The notes beneath the pieces were generated by a model. The model was not told the origin of the DNA, ran no database searches, and was given only the letters and a program-made list of their open reading frames with translations. From positions 1 through 8,719 of the forward strand of contig URYA01000059.1 in NCBI GenBank assembly GCA_900551975.1: DNA of 8,719 nucleotides, written 5' to 3'. Below are positions 1 through 5,919 of the stretch, one piece after another. The position numbers were made by a program, and so were the translations under genes. Within the stretch, counting starts at the first letter, position 1; the number at the start of each line of letters is the position of its first letter. The DNA comes from an uncultured Collinsella sp. Its GTDB lineage: Bacteria > Actinomycetota > Coriobacteriia > Coriobacteriales > Coriobacteriaceae.

Positions 1-140
1 CGGCCGTGTCGAGCAGCCGGTAGCCGACCGAGAGCGCGTCCTCCACGGCGCGCTGGCATTCCGCGGCGTCCGGGATCTGGTACACGCCGAAGCCGAGCTG
101 CGGCATCCTGACGCCGTTGTTCAAGGTGATGTAGTCCATG
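1..140 (-). CDS. Aldo/keto reductase, N-terminal part (cut by window edge)
   Basis: Only the first 46 codons are present; the gene continues past base 1. The protein starts MDYITLNNGVRMPQLGFGVY and reaches RLLDTA. This is the opening beta hairpin and first barrel strand of the aldo/keto reductase superfamily, closest to the bacterial 2,5-diketo-gluconate reductase-like group. Asp44 in LLDTA is the first residue of the catalytic Asp-Tyr-Lys-His tetrad; the other three lie outside the window. Family members are cytosolic NADPH-dependent carbonyl reductases. The start is supported by a purine-rich AAAGGAAGG element just upstream on the minus strand. It is a paralogue of the complete reductase at 451-1299, and the two share a promoter block. 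The exact substrate is unknown. Confidence 0.9.
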
Positions 141-197
141 GTGCCTTCCTTTCTCGCAACTTGACGTATCCACCATACGAGGGGCGCCGCGCCGGCG

Positions 198-234
198 GAA
201 GTTTCCGTTGGTGAGGGTTCTATAACGCTGGGGT
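198..234 (-). promoter_or_regulatory. Probable LysR-type operator upstream of the partial aldo/keto reductase
   Basis: This 37-bp block matches the block at 1359-1395 at 25 of 37 positions without gaps. Conserved parts on the plus strand are GAAGTT, CGTTGG and TATAAC-NN-TGGGGT. It ends 57 bases from the reductase start, against 59 bases for the other copy. Matched sequence and spacing in front of two paralogous genes suggest the same regulator binds both, presumably the LysR protein at 1429-2328, which is divergent from the second copy. Two overlapping 12-bp palindromes (242-253 and 249-260) lie just beyond it. Binding is inferred, not shown. Confidence 0.55.
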
Positions 235-244
235 GCGCACGGGG

Positions 245-436
245 TTATAACCCGCGGGTTCTAGGCGTCACCTCAAAGAGATCGACGCCGAGCTCGTCGT
301 CGATGGCCTGAGCTACGACAGCGGTGTGGCCCTGTGCCGAGTAGTAGGCCACGAGGACGTTGCCGTCTGCAGCGGGCACTGCGGCGGGCTCGTCCTCGAC
401 AGCCGACTGGTCCTCGGCGGCGGCTTGGTTGGTCCG
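245..436 (-). pseudogene. Flavodoxin remnant
   Basis: Read on the minus strand, this stretch encodes an Ala/Glu/Asp-rich linker and then NVLVAYYSAQGHTAVVAQAI and DDELGVDLFEVTP. That is the first beta strand, phosphate-binding loop and first helix of a flavodoxin. The reading frame meets TAA at 245-247 soon after, and a TAA (437-439) lies directly upstream with no start codon between them. The linker resembles the spacer between a signal peptide and the flavodoxin domain in exported flavodoxins of gut anaerobes, but no signal peptide remains. Most of the domain (normally about 150 residues) and the N-terminus are gone. It sits between two aldo/keto reductase genes and was probably a member of the same redox cluster before an internal deletion. 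Confidence 0.75.
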
Positions 437-450
437 TTATCGTCTGAGCG

Positions 451-1299
451 CTACTCCTGCGCGTCGAAATCGGGGCGCATGGCCAGGTAGCCCTCGAGTG
501 CTTCCTCAGTGGCGGTGTAGTAGGTCTTGGTCCCGTCGAGCTTGGCAATCTCGGCCATCTCGTCTTCGGTGAGGGAGAAGCCGAAGATGTTCACGTTGTC
601 GGCGATGTGGGCGGGGTTCTTGGAGCCGGGAATGATGGAGGTGCCCATCTGCACGTGCCAGCGCAGGATCACCTGGGCCGGGGTCTTGCCGTACTTCTCG
701 GCGAGAGCGACGAAGACGGGCTCCTCCATAAGACCTTTGTCGCCGTGGCCGAGCGGGTACCACGCCTCGATCACCGTGCCGTACGGCGCGAGGTAGGCGC
801 GCAGGTCGCGCTGGGCGTGGTAGGGGTGGCACTCAACGGTCACGAGCTGCGGCTTGATGTCGGCGACCTCGATGACCTCGGCAATCTTGTCTTGCGGGAA
901 GTTGGAGAGGCCGAGGGCGCGCACCTTGCCCGCGCGGTACGCCTCCTCCATCGTGCGCCACGCGGCCAGGTAGTCGCCTACCGGCTGGTGCAGGATGAGC
1001 ATGTCGACGTAGTCGAGCCCCAGGCGCTGGAGTGTGGCGTCCACCGCCGGCATGCCCGCGTCGTAGACGCTCGGCCAGAGCTTGGTGGAGACGAAGATCT
1101 TGTCGCGCGCGATGCCGCTCTTGGCGATGGCACGGCCCACGGCGCGCTCGTTCATGTAGGCGTTGGCGGTGTCGATGTGCTCGTAGCCAGCCGCGAGCGC
1201 GGCGGTTGCGGCTGCCTCGGCCTCGGCCGGGGTCATGAGGAAGGTGCCCAAACCCTCGATGGGCATCTCTGCGTCGTTGTTGAGCTTCAGATACTCCAT
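451..1299 (-). CDS. Aldo/keto reductase (NADPH-dependent carbonyl reductase)
   Basis: This complete 282-residue protein has the usual length for the bacterial 2,5-diketo-gluconate reductase-like aldo/keto reductases. The full catalytic tetrad is visible: Asp43 and Tyr48 in HIDTANAY, Lys73 in STKLW and His104 in LILHQP. GLSNF (130-134) and IIPGSKNPAHIADN (222-235) are the family signatures, and the second is the part that holds the NADPH phosphate. The enzyme should reduce an aldehyde or ketone to an alcohol in the cytosol; the substrate is not evident. The start is backed by AAGGAGG on the minus strand, a good distance from the ATG. It is divergent from a LysR gene, and its promoter carries the block shared with the other reductase. 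The C-terminus runs to within 15 bases of the flavodoxin remnant. Confidence 0.95.
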   Translation of the reverse strand: MEYLKLNNDAEMPIEGLGTFLMTPAEAEAAATAALAAGYEHIDTANAYMNERAVGRAIAKSGIARDKIFVSTKLWPSVYDAGMPAVDATLQRLGLDYVDMLILHQPVGDYLAAWRTMEEAYRAGKVRALGLSNFPQDKIAEVIEVADIKPQLVTVECHPYHAQRDLRAYLAPYGTVIEAWYPLGHGDKGLMEEPVFVALAEKYGKTPAQVILRWHVQMGTSIIPGSKNPAHIADNVNIFGFSLTEDEMAEIAKLDGTKTYYTATEEALEGYLAMRPDFDAQE

Positions 1300-1358
1300 G
1301 GTCTCCTCCTTAATGGTGACTTTTCGAATACAAGGCTACGGCGTTTACTGACGTGCGA

Positions 1359-1411
1359 GAAGTTCACGTTGGAATGATGGATATAACCATGGGGTATATA
1401 CGGCATATAAT
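1359..1411. promoter_or_regulatory. Divergent control region between aldo/keto reductase and LysR gene
   Basis: Bases 1359-1395 are the second copy of the 37-bp block found at 198-234. Within it, TATAACCATGGGGTATA (from 1382) is an imperfect dyad with arms TATA-x-CC and GG-x-TATA. That suits the T-N11-A type sites of LysR regulators. TATAAT at 1406-1411 is a good -10 element for the plus-strand LysR gene; I see no clear -35, which fits an activated or self-repressed promoter. The arrangement of a LysR gene and its divergent target with one shared operator is the classical one for this family. Confidence 0.55.
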
Positions 1412-1428
1412 GCGTGACAGGAGGATCG

Positions 1429-2328
1429 ATGTACAATCCACAGCTTGACACTTTCATCCGCGTGGCGGAGGCGGGCAGCTTCTCCAAGGCGGCACAAGAG
1501 TCCTTCATCACGCCCACGGCTGTCATCAAGCAGATGAACCTGCTGGAGTCGCGGCTGGGCCTTACGCTGTTCCACCGATCGCATCAGGGGCTTTCGCTTA
1601 CGCGAGCAGGCAGGTCGCTGCTCGCCGATGCCCGCCATATCGTGCAGTACTCTCAAGAATCAATCGCACGCGCCCGCGTCGCCGAGCGCGGAGAGAAGCG
1701 CATCATCCGCGTGGGAGTGTCGCTCATGACGCCCAGCACGCCGCTCACGAAGCTGTGGCCGAAGGTGAAGGAACGTTGCCCTGGCATGAGCCTTCAGGTG
1801 GTCACGTTTGAAAACACACCCTCGGCGGCGCGCGGTTTGGCGAACCTCGGGCAAGACATGGATATCGTGGTGGGGATTTTCGACGATGCCTTTCTTAAAG
1901 AGCGCGGGTGCCTGGGCCTCGAGCTTTCGCGCGAGCCGCTCTGGTGCGCCGTTCCCGTCGACAGCGAGCTCGCCAAACGCGACATCGTCACATTCGACGA
2001 CCTCCACAATCACAGTCTTATGCTTATACGCCGGGGCTGGAACGCCGAAATCGATCGCGTGCGCGACGAGATACTCTTGCATCATCCTCAAATCGCGCTT
2101 GTAGACTTCCCGCAATATCGGGCGGAGGTGTTCAATCGCGGCGCGAACGAGGACCTCGCGCTTGCGACGCTGCCGTTGTGGGCCAACGTCCACCCCATGC
2201 TCAAAACCGTCCCTACCGATTGGGACTGTCTCGTGTCTTACGGGCTGCTTCATTCGCCGCACCCCGCAGACCATGTGCGGGAGTTCCTCGATGCGGTGTC
2301 TGCCGTGCTCGAGGCAAGGCATCGATAG
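1429..2328 (+). CDS. LysR-family transcriptional regulator
   Basis: This 299-residue protein has typical LysR length. The N-terminal winged helix-turn-helix is clear: MYNPQLDTFIRVAEAGSFSK, then AAQESFITPTAVIKQMNLLE and a GLTLFHR/LTRAG wing (to about residue 62). A linker helix follows, then a periplasmic-binding-like effector domain from about residue 90 to the end. The ATG at 1429 is preferred over the in-frame GTG at 1414, because AGGAGG (1419-1424) lies just before it and the LysR N-terminus fits exactly. The gene is divergent from the reductase at 451-1299. The effector is unknown; neighbours suggest a carbonyl compound or its product. The hairpin of repeat copy A at 2471-2506 is the likely terminator. 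Confidence 0.95.
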   Translation: MYNPQLDTFIRVAEAGSFSKAAQESFITPTAVIKQMNLLESRLGLTLFHRSHQGLSLTRAGRSLLADARHIVQYSQESIARARVAERGEKRIIRVGVSLMTPSTPLTKLWPKVKERCPGMSLQVVTFENTPSAARGLANLGQDMDIVVGIFDDAFLKERGCLGLELSREPLWCAVPVDSELAKRDIVTFDDLHNHSLMLIRRGWNAEIDRVRDEILLHHPQIALVDFPQYRAEVFNRGANEDLALATLPLWANVHPMLKTVPTDWDCLVSYGLLHSPHPADHVREFLDAVSAVLEARHR

Positions 2329-2357
2329 GCAGTCGCGAACAGATGCGCTTATGCCTA

Positions 2358-2551
2358 TGGGAATAACGGGAACTGGCTTCTGAGCTTGCGTTTTGATACC
2401 GTCGAGTACCGCCCGATGTTGTTTCGGCGTCGCCATAGAGCAAAGCCATCAGCGAAATGACGGGAATAACAGCCTCCGAACCTTCTAGTTCGGAGGCTTT
2501 CTTTTTGCATGTCTGCCTAAAACGACTCCTTGCCAAAGCCCCTTGAGCATC
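2358..2551 (+). repeat. 194-bp intergenic repeat, copy A
   Basis: This stretch matches 4292-4485 over its whole length. Both copies are 194 bp, in direct orientation, and roughly three quarters identical by eye with a few one- or two-base gaps. Strongest blocks are the start (GGAACTGGCTTCTGA, from 2369), the hairpin, and 24 identical bases at 2524-2547. It lies between convergent genes (LysR plus, DUF2992 remnant minus). Its right edge coincides with the point where the DUF2992 homology ends. An open frame through it on the minus strand has no recognisable protein motif and is frame-disturbed in copy B, so I do not treat it as coding. No transposase, terminal inverted repeats or target duplications are evident. 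Confidence 0.85.
2471..2506 (+). terminator. Rho-independent terminator inside repeat copy A
   Basis: A perfect 10-bp stem (AGCCTCCGAA with TTCGGAGGCT) encloses an 8-base loop and is followed by TTCTTTTT. It reads in the plus direction and would end transcripts from the LysR gene. The minus direction lacks a T-rich tail. Confidence 0.85.
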
Positions 2552-2677
2552 GGGCGGCTCCGCGCCGAAGACGATGCGGGCGGCGCCGTATCTGCCGTCC
2601 TCGACGTGCTCCGCCAGCCCGATCCAGAATTGGCCGTCGTGATATACGGTCAGGGTGGACGACACGCTGATCTGCAT
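2549..2677 (-). pseudogene. YjdF-like DUF2992 gene, truncated to its N-terminal 43 residues
   Basis: The start codon is preceded by AAAGGAGGA seven bases upstream, an excellent ribosome binding site. The protein contains TLTVYHDGQFWIGLAEHVED followed by GRYGAARIVFGAEPPD. This matches the N-terminus of DUF2992 (YjdF of Bacillus subtilis), whose hallmarks are a QFW(V/I)G strand and the FGAEP motif. Full members are, from memory, about 130-140 residues, so roughly two thirds is missing. Homology stops at codon 43, which is also the edge of repeat copy A. The frame stays open into the repeat and on to 2213, antisense to the end of the LysR gene, giving a potential 154-residue chimera with no known domain after residue 43. 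YjdF function is not established; it is linked to azaaromatic compounds through its riboswitch. Confidence 0.75.
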
Positions 2678-2694
2678 GGCTGGTTCCTCCTTTA

Positions 2695-2770
2695 TGTAGA
2701 CGACCATGCAGAGAAGGGGCAACCAAGGAGGCAAGTTACTGATGCGGACTCCCGCACGCCCATGACTACC
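2695..2770 (-). ncRNA. Candidate yjdF-type (azaaromatic) riboswitch leader
   Basis: The leader directly upstream of the DUF2992 remnant folds on the minus strand. The outer helix pairs 2696-2699 with 2766-2769 and 2705-2708 with 2761-2764. An inner helix pairs 2717-2720 (GGGC) with 2758-2761 (GCCC), sharing base 2761 with the outer pair, so the two are alternatives at that base. A hairpin with 5-bp arms TGCGG/CCGCA spans 2743-2756. The conserved-looking single-stranded string GTAACTTGCCTCCTTGG follows the hairpin. yjdF motif RNAs are known to precede DUF2992 genes and to bind azaaromatic compounds. The gene context is strong; my recall of the family consensus is partial, so a covariance-model hit would be needed to confirm. 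An 8-bp direct repeat (2694-2701 and 2773-2780) brackets the structure. Confidence 0.6.
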
Positions 2771-2875
2771 CGATGTAGACTGTGTTTTCATCTATGACGC
2801 GATATCAAGCGAGCATGGAAGAGCTGGAATAAGGTTTAAGAAACCAATTTCTGTAAAATCGAAAAAATAGGTGCC

Positions 2876-2920
2876 TTAACTGAGGATTATCATCATCTCT
2901 GATAAGCTGAGCAGGGGAGG
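2876..2920 (+). promoter_or_regulatory. Possible promoter, dyad and ribosome binding site of the ATPase gene
   Basis: TTAACT (2876-2881) and TGATAA (2900-2905) are 18 bases apart and could be -35 and -10 elements. TTATCA (2887-2892) and TGATAA (2900-2905) form a 6-bp inverted repeat with a 7-base gap that overlaps the proposed -10, a possible operator. GGGGAGG (2914-2920) is a strong ribosome binding site eight bases before the ATG. The region from 2820 to 2880 is notably AT-rich compared with the rest of the window. Confidence 0.4.
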
Positions 2921-2928
2921 CGAATTCC

Positions 2929-4152
2929 ATGGAACTGTATCATCGCGAGCAATACTTGAAGAAGATTCGACCGTTCTACGATGACGACCTGATCAAGGTG
3001 ATCACGGGTATCCGCCGCTGCGGCAAATCGTGCCTCATGTCGACGATTGCCGAGGAACTGAGAAACCGTGGTGTCGAAGACAAGGACATCATCTACCTTG
3101 ACCTCGACAAGCGCGGCAACCGCTCAATTAAGACGCCTGATCAGCTGGAGGAAAAAATCGAGTCGCTTCTGGCTGACGACGACTTCAAATACCTCTTCAT
3201 CGATGAGGTGCAAAACGTCCAAGACTACGAGGAGGTCGTGAACGCCTATAACTCGGATGGCGGCTTCTCGATCTTCATCACTGGCTCCAACTCGTATCTG
3301 CTGTCTGGTGAGCTGATGACCAAGCTCACGGGTCGATACGTGGAGTTCGAGATGTTCACCCTATCCTTTTCCGAGTTTCTCGACATGAAGAGGTTCATGG
3401 GCAAGGAGGTCGGTGACGCGCGAATCGAGTTTGACGAATATCTGCGGTATGGCGGGTTTCCCCGGTCTCTGGAATACGACGATCCTGAGGCGAAGGCTCG
3501 CTACATCGAGGATGTCGTTGGACAGATCGTCGACAAGGACATCAGGACTCGCAACAAGATCCGGAACATTGATACGTTCAACCGTGTCATGACCTATGTC
3601 ATCAACAACTACGGTGCGCCGACGAGTCTCACCAGCCTCCACGACTATTTCACCAAGACGGAGCGTATCGCCGTCGAGCGGCGGACGATCGCCGCCTACA
3701 TCCAGATGCTCATCGATGCCAAGGTGCTCTACAAATGCGAGAGATTCGACCTTAAGTCCCGCAAATCGTTACGCGGCGAGGAGAAGTACTACCTTGCGGA
3801 TCCGGGTATCTATTTTGCGCGCAACGTCGATGTTCGGTTGAACTACGGGCCCTCGCTGGAAAACGCCTTGTACATCTATCTCCGCTCGAGGGGATATAAG
3901 CTATCCGTAGGCCGCATCGGGAAGCTGGAGTGCGACTTCATCGCGCGTAGACGCAACGCCTACGCCTACATTCAGGTTTCAATGACAATCGCCGATAGGG
4001 ACGTGGAAGAGCGTGAGTACAGGCCGTTCGGCTACATCAGGGACGGATATCCGCGCTACCTTTTCACGCTTGACCCCCTGTTGCAGGAGAGGGATGGCGT
4101 CAGGCATCTGAACATGGTGTCGTTTATGAAAGATGACGGCGACCTAATTTGA
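2929..4152 (+). CDS. ATP-binding protein, AAA_14 plus DUF4143
   Basis: This 407-residue protein has the standard layout of the AAA_14/DUF4143 family. Walker A is GIRRCGKS (27-34). Walker B is YLFIDEVQN (88-96). A sensor-like ITGSNS (117-122) and the LTGRY motif (133-137) follow. DUF4143 occupies about residues 205-385: a winged-helix-like part and then a PD-(D/E)XK nuclease-like fold, seen as LECDFIARR (333-341) and YIQVS (347-351). In that fold the usual lysine after the second acidic position is serine, so catalysis is unlikely. These proteins are abundant, often multicopy, orphan genes in gut anaerobes; their role is not settled, and links to toxin-antitoxin or nucleic-acid functions are inference. 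The gene stands alone, with a 194-bp repeat on each side. Its probable terminator is in repeat copy B. Confidence 0.93.
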   Translation: MELYHREQYLKKIRPFYDDDLIKVITGIRRCGKSCLMSTIAEELRNRGVEDKDIIYLDLDKRGNRSIKTPDQLEEKIESLLADDDFKYLFIDEVQNVQDYEEVVNAYNSDGGFSIFITGSNSYLLSGELMTKLTGRYVEFEMFTLSFSEFLDMKRFMGKEVGDARIEFDEYLRYGGFPRSLEYDDPEAKARYIEDVVGQIVDKDIRTRNKIRNIDTFNRVMTYVINNYGAPTSLTSLHDYFTKTERIAVERRTIAAYIQMLIDAKVLYKCERFDLKSRKSLRGEEKYYLADPGIYFARNVDVRLNYGPSLENALYIYLRSRGYKLSVGRIGKLECDFIARRRNAYAYIQVSMTIADRDVEEREYRPFGYIRDGYPRYLFTLDPLLQERDGVRHLNMVSFMKDDGDLI

Positions 4153-4291
4153 GTGGCGGCCGGATTCCTTGGCTTCCCGGTGCGTAGGTAGCGTGAGTAT
4201 CAAATGGGAACTCTTGCCTCACGAAGAATCGGCAGGCCGAGAACTCACATTGAAATTAACGAGCTTTTGACCAGTGGCTCCTGTTACCGAG

Positions 4292-4485
4292 TGGGAATAG
4301 CAGGAACTGGCTTCTGAACTCGCGTACTGGTGTTGCCGAGTAACGCCTGATACTGTTCGTCGTCGCCGCAAGGCAAAGCCACCGGCAAAGTAGCGGGAAT
4401 GAAGGCCTCCGAGCCTTCCGATTCGGAGGCCTTCTCTTTGCATTCCTGTCTGGAAAGGACTCCTTGCCAAAGCCCCTTGAGTATC
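4292..4485 (+). repeat. 194-bp intergenic repeat, copy B
   Basis: This is the partner of copy A (2358-2551), with the same length, orientation and internal order: opening block, hairpin, then 24 identical bases at 4458-4481. It also lies between convergent genes, the DUF4143 ATPase (plus) and the MerR regulator (minus), ending eight bases short of the MerR stop codon. Between the ATPase stop and the repeat (4153-4291) I see no gene or RNA. The two copies have diverged enough that they are not a recent duplication. Confidence 0.85.
4402..4439 (+). terminator. Terminator-like hairpin inside repeat copy B
   Basis: An 11-bp perfect stem (AAGGCCTCCGA with TCGGAGGCCTT) encloses a 10-base loop and is followed by CTCTTT, a weaker T tract than in copy A. 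The stem is kept although loop and flanks differ from copy A, which suggests the fold matters. It would end plus-strand transcripts of the ATPase gene. Confidence 0.65.
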
Positions 4486-4493
4486 AGACACCA

Positions 4494-4934
4494 CTATCGA
4501 GCGTGGGCGTTGTCGTAGGCCTCTTTGATCTCTCCCGGCAAATCGTCGGGAATCAGCGCCTTCACCCTATCCTCGCTGCCATCTTGAATCGCCTGCCCGT
4601 AGTACCAGCATTTGAACTTCAGCATGTCCAGCGCGCGGTTCATCTTCGCGATCTCCGACTCCATGTGGGCCTTCCGCTCCTCGAACATGGCCTTGCGCTT
4701 GGGATATGTCGATGGGCCTTCTGCACACCATTCCATGAACAGTCGGATGTCCTTGATCTCCATCCCAGCCTTCTTTAGGCATTCGATGACCCGAAGCGCC
4801 TCGAGTTCCGTTTCGCCGAATCGGCGAATACCGGACGTCCGCTCCAACCCCGGGAACAATCCCTGCTTGTCGTAATACCGCAGCGTGGATGCGGGCAAGC
4901 CGAACATCTCCGCCACCTGTCCGATCGTGTACAT
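4494..4934 (-). CDS. MerR-family transcriptional regulator
   Basis: This 146-residue protein opens with MYTIGQVAEMFGLPASTLRY, the MerR winged helix-turn-helix, followed by YDKQGLFPGLERTSGIRRF, the standard wing signature. The middle (about 75-110) is the long dimerisation helix. The tail, with KFKCWYYGQAI (105-115), is short and carries no metal-binding cysteine cluster. This resembles the aldehyde- or electrophile-sensing AdhR-like members rather than metal sensors. Cys107 is the notable cysteine in the tail (Cys53 and Cys69 are others) and could be the sensing residue; this is inference. The start is supported by GGAGG four bases upstream, which is rather close. It is divergent from the decarboxylase-cupin gene and should control it through the operator at 4966-4993. 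Confidence 0.92.
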   Translation of the reverse strand: MYTIGQVAEMFGLPASTLRYYDKQGLFPGLERTSGIRRFGETELEALRVIECLKKAGMEIKDIRLFMEWCAEGPSTYPKRKAMFEERKAHMESEIAKMNRALDMLKFKCWYYGQAIQDGSEDRVKALIPDDLPGEIKEAYDNAHAR

Positions 4935-4965
4935 GGCCCCTCCGGATAAATCTCGAATTCACTCC

Positions 4966-4993
4966 TTGACCTAAAGTTAGGTTTAGGTATTAC
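4966..4993 (+). promoter_or_regulatory. MerR-type promoter/operator for the decarboxylase-cupin operon
   Basis: TTGACC (4966-4971) is a near-consensus -35. It overlaps a dyad at 4970-4987 with perfect arms CCTAAA and TTTAGG. A shorter dyad, CCTAA-AG-TTAGG, lies inside it. The -10 is TATTAC (4988-4993) with a 16-base spacer, or TACGTT (4991-4996) with a 19-base spacer. The second choice would match the overlong spacers that MerR proteins untwist when activated. The orientation points to the gene at 5153, and the position next to the MerR gene fits autoregulation. Confidence 0.7.
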
Positions 4994-5092
4994 GTTTATT
5001 TTCGTCAATACAAATCGGGAGCGCAAGGGGTGTTCCGTAATCGCCGGTCACCCCGCCCTTGAGCAGGTGCAACGAATGGGCACGGGGTCTAG

Positions 5093-5109
5093 GCGCGGCT
5101 TAGCTGCGC
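5093..5109. repeat. Near-perfect GC-rich palindrome in the operon leader
   Basis: GCGCGGCT-T-AGCTGCGC has 8-base arms with one mismatch around a single central base. It lies in the leader between the MerR-type promoter and the ribosome binding site AGGAGG (5139-5144). It could be a second operator or a transcript hairpin; nothing else identifies it. Confidence 0.35.
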
Positions 5110-5152
5110 GAAAGCAGTTTGTACTCAAAACCATCGACAGGAGGAATCAAAC

Positions 5153-5917
5153 ATGACGATTAAGCAGACAGCGGGCAGGGATGCCCTGGGGGACTTTGCC
5201 CCCAAATTTGCACAGCTCAATGACGATGTGCTGTTCGGCGAGGTATGGAGTCGAGAAGACGGGCTTTCCCTTCGAGATCGCAGCATAGTGACGGTGGTTG
5301 CCCTAATGGCGCAGGGCCTGACGGACTCTTCGTTTCAATATCATCTGATGTCCGCAAAGAACAATGGCGTGACCAGGGCTGAGATAGCGGAAATCCTTAC
5401 GCATGCGGCGTTTTATGCGGGATGGCCCAAGGCGTGGGCGGCCTTTCGCATGGCGAAGGAGGTCTGGGCGGATGACAATGCCGCTGATGCAAGAGCTAAG
5501 CATCAAAACGAGATGGCCTTTCCCATCGGTGCCCCCAACGACGCATTTGCGAAGTACTTTATCGGGCAAAGCTACCTCGCGCCCCTTTCCACCGAGCAGG
5601 TCGGCATTTACAACGTTACGTTTGAGCCCGGTTGCCGCAACAACTGGCACACACATCACGCCAAAAGCGGTGGCGGACAGATCCTCGTCTGCGTGGCTGG
5701 TCGAGGGCTTTATCAGGAATGGGGCAAACCGGCACAGGAGCTGTGCCCTGGCGATGTAGTAAATATTCCCGCGGGCGTAAAGCACTGGCACGGTGCGGCG
5801 CCCGACAGCTGGTTCTCCCATCTCGCGGTGGAGGTTCCGGGCGAGGATGCCTCCAACGAGTGGTTGGAGCCCGTGGACGACGAGCAATACCTTAAAGCGA
5901 CTGACAAGGAGGCTTAG
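5153..5917 (+). CDS. Carboxymuconolactone decarboxylase-cupin fusion protein
   Basis: This 254-residue protein carries two domains. Residues about 10-105 are an all-helical carboxymuconolactone decarboxylase/AhpD-like domain, with the RDRSIVTVVALMAQG core and THAAFYAGWPKAW (83-95). It lacks the CxxC of AhpD peroxidases, so thiol peroxidase chemistry is unlikely. Residues about 145-235 are a cupin. Metal ligand candidates are His166 and His168 in NNWHTHH and His211 in PAGVKHWHG; the usual glutamate of motif 1 is Gln176 (GGGQI). This fusion is widespread in anaerobes as an unassigned decarboxylase or isomerase-like enzyme, and the substrate is unknown. The ribosome binding site AGGAGG is eight bases before the ATG. 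The stop is two bases before the next gene, so the two are translationally coupled. Confidence 0.92.
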   Translation: MTIKQTAGRDALGDFAPKFAQLNDDVLFGEVWSREDGLSLRDRSIVTVVALMAQGLTDSSFQYHLMSAKNNGVTRAEIAEILTHAAFYAGWPKAWAAFRMAKEVWADDNAADARAKHQNEMAFPIGAPNDAFAKYFIGQSYLAPLSTEQVGIYNVTFEPGCRNNWHTHHAKSGGGQILVCVAGRGLYQEWGKPAQELCPGDVVNIPAGVKHWHGAAPDSWFSHLAVEVPGEDASNEWLEPVDDEQYLKATDKEA

Positions 5918-5919
5918 GT

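Noticed and set aside
607..1377. 256-codon plus-strand open frame
   Set aside because: It is antisense to the aldo/keto reductase with its full catalytic tetrad. The composition is typical of a high-GC shadow frame.
1660..2436. 258-codon minus-strand open frame
   Set aside because: It is antisense to the well-supported LysR gene and has no recognisable motif.
2213..2548. Minus-strand open frame continuing from the DUF2992 remnant
   Set aside because: It runs through the non-coding repeat and then antisense to the LysR 3' end. It shows no domain, and the matching frame in repeat copy B is disturbed. I count only codons 1-43 as gene remnant.
4219..4494. 91-codon minus-strand open frame over repeat copy B
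   Set aside because: It starts at GTG inside the gap after the MerR gene, has no ribosome binding site and resembles copy A's translation only in patches with shifts between them. It is best seen as chance translation of the repeat.
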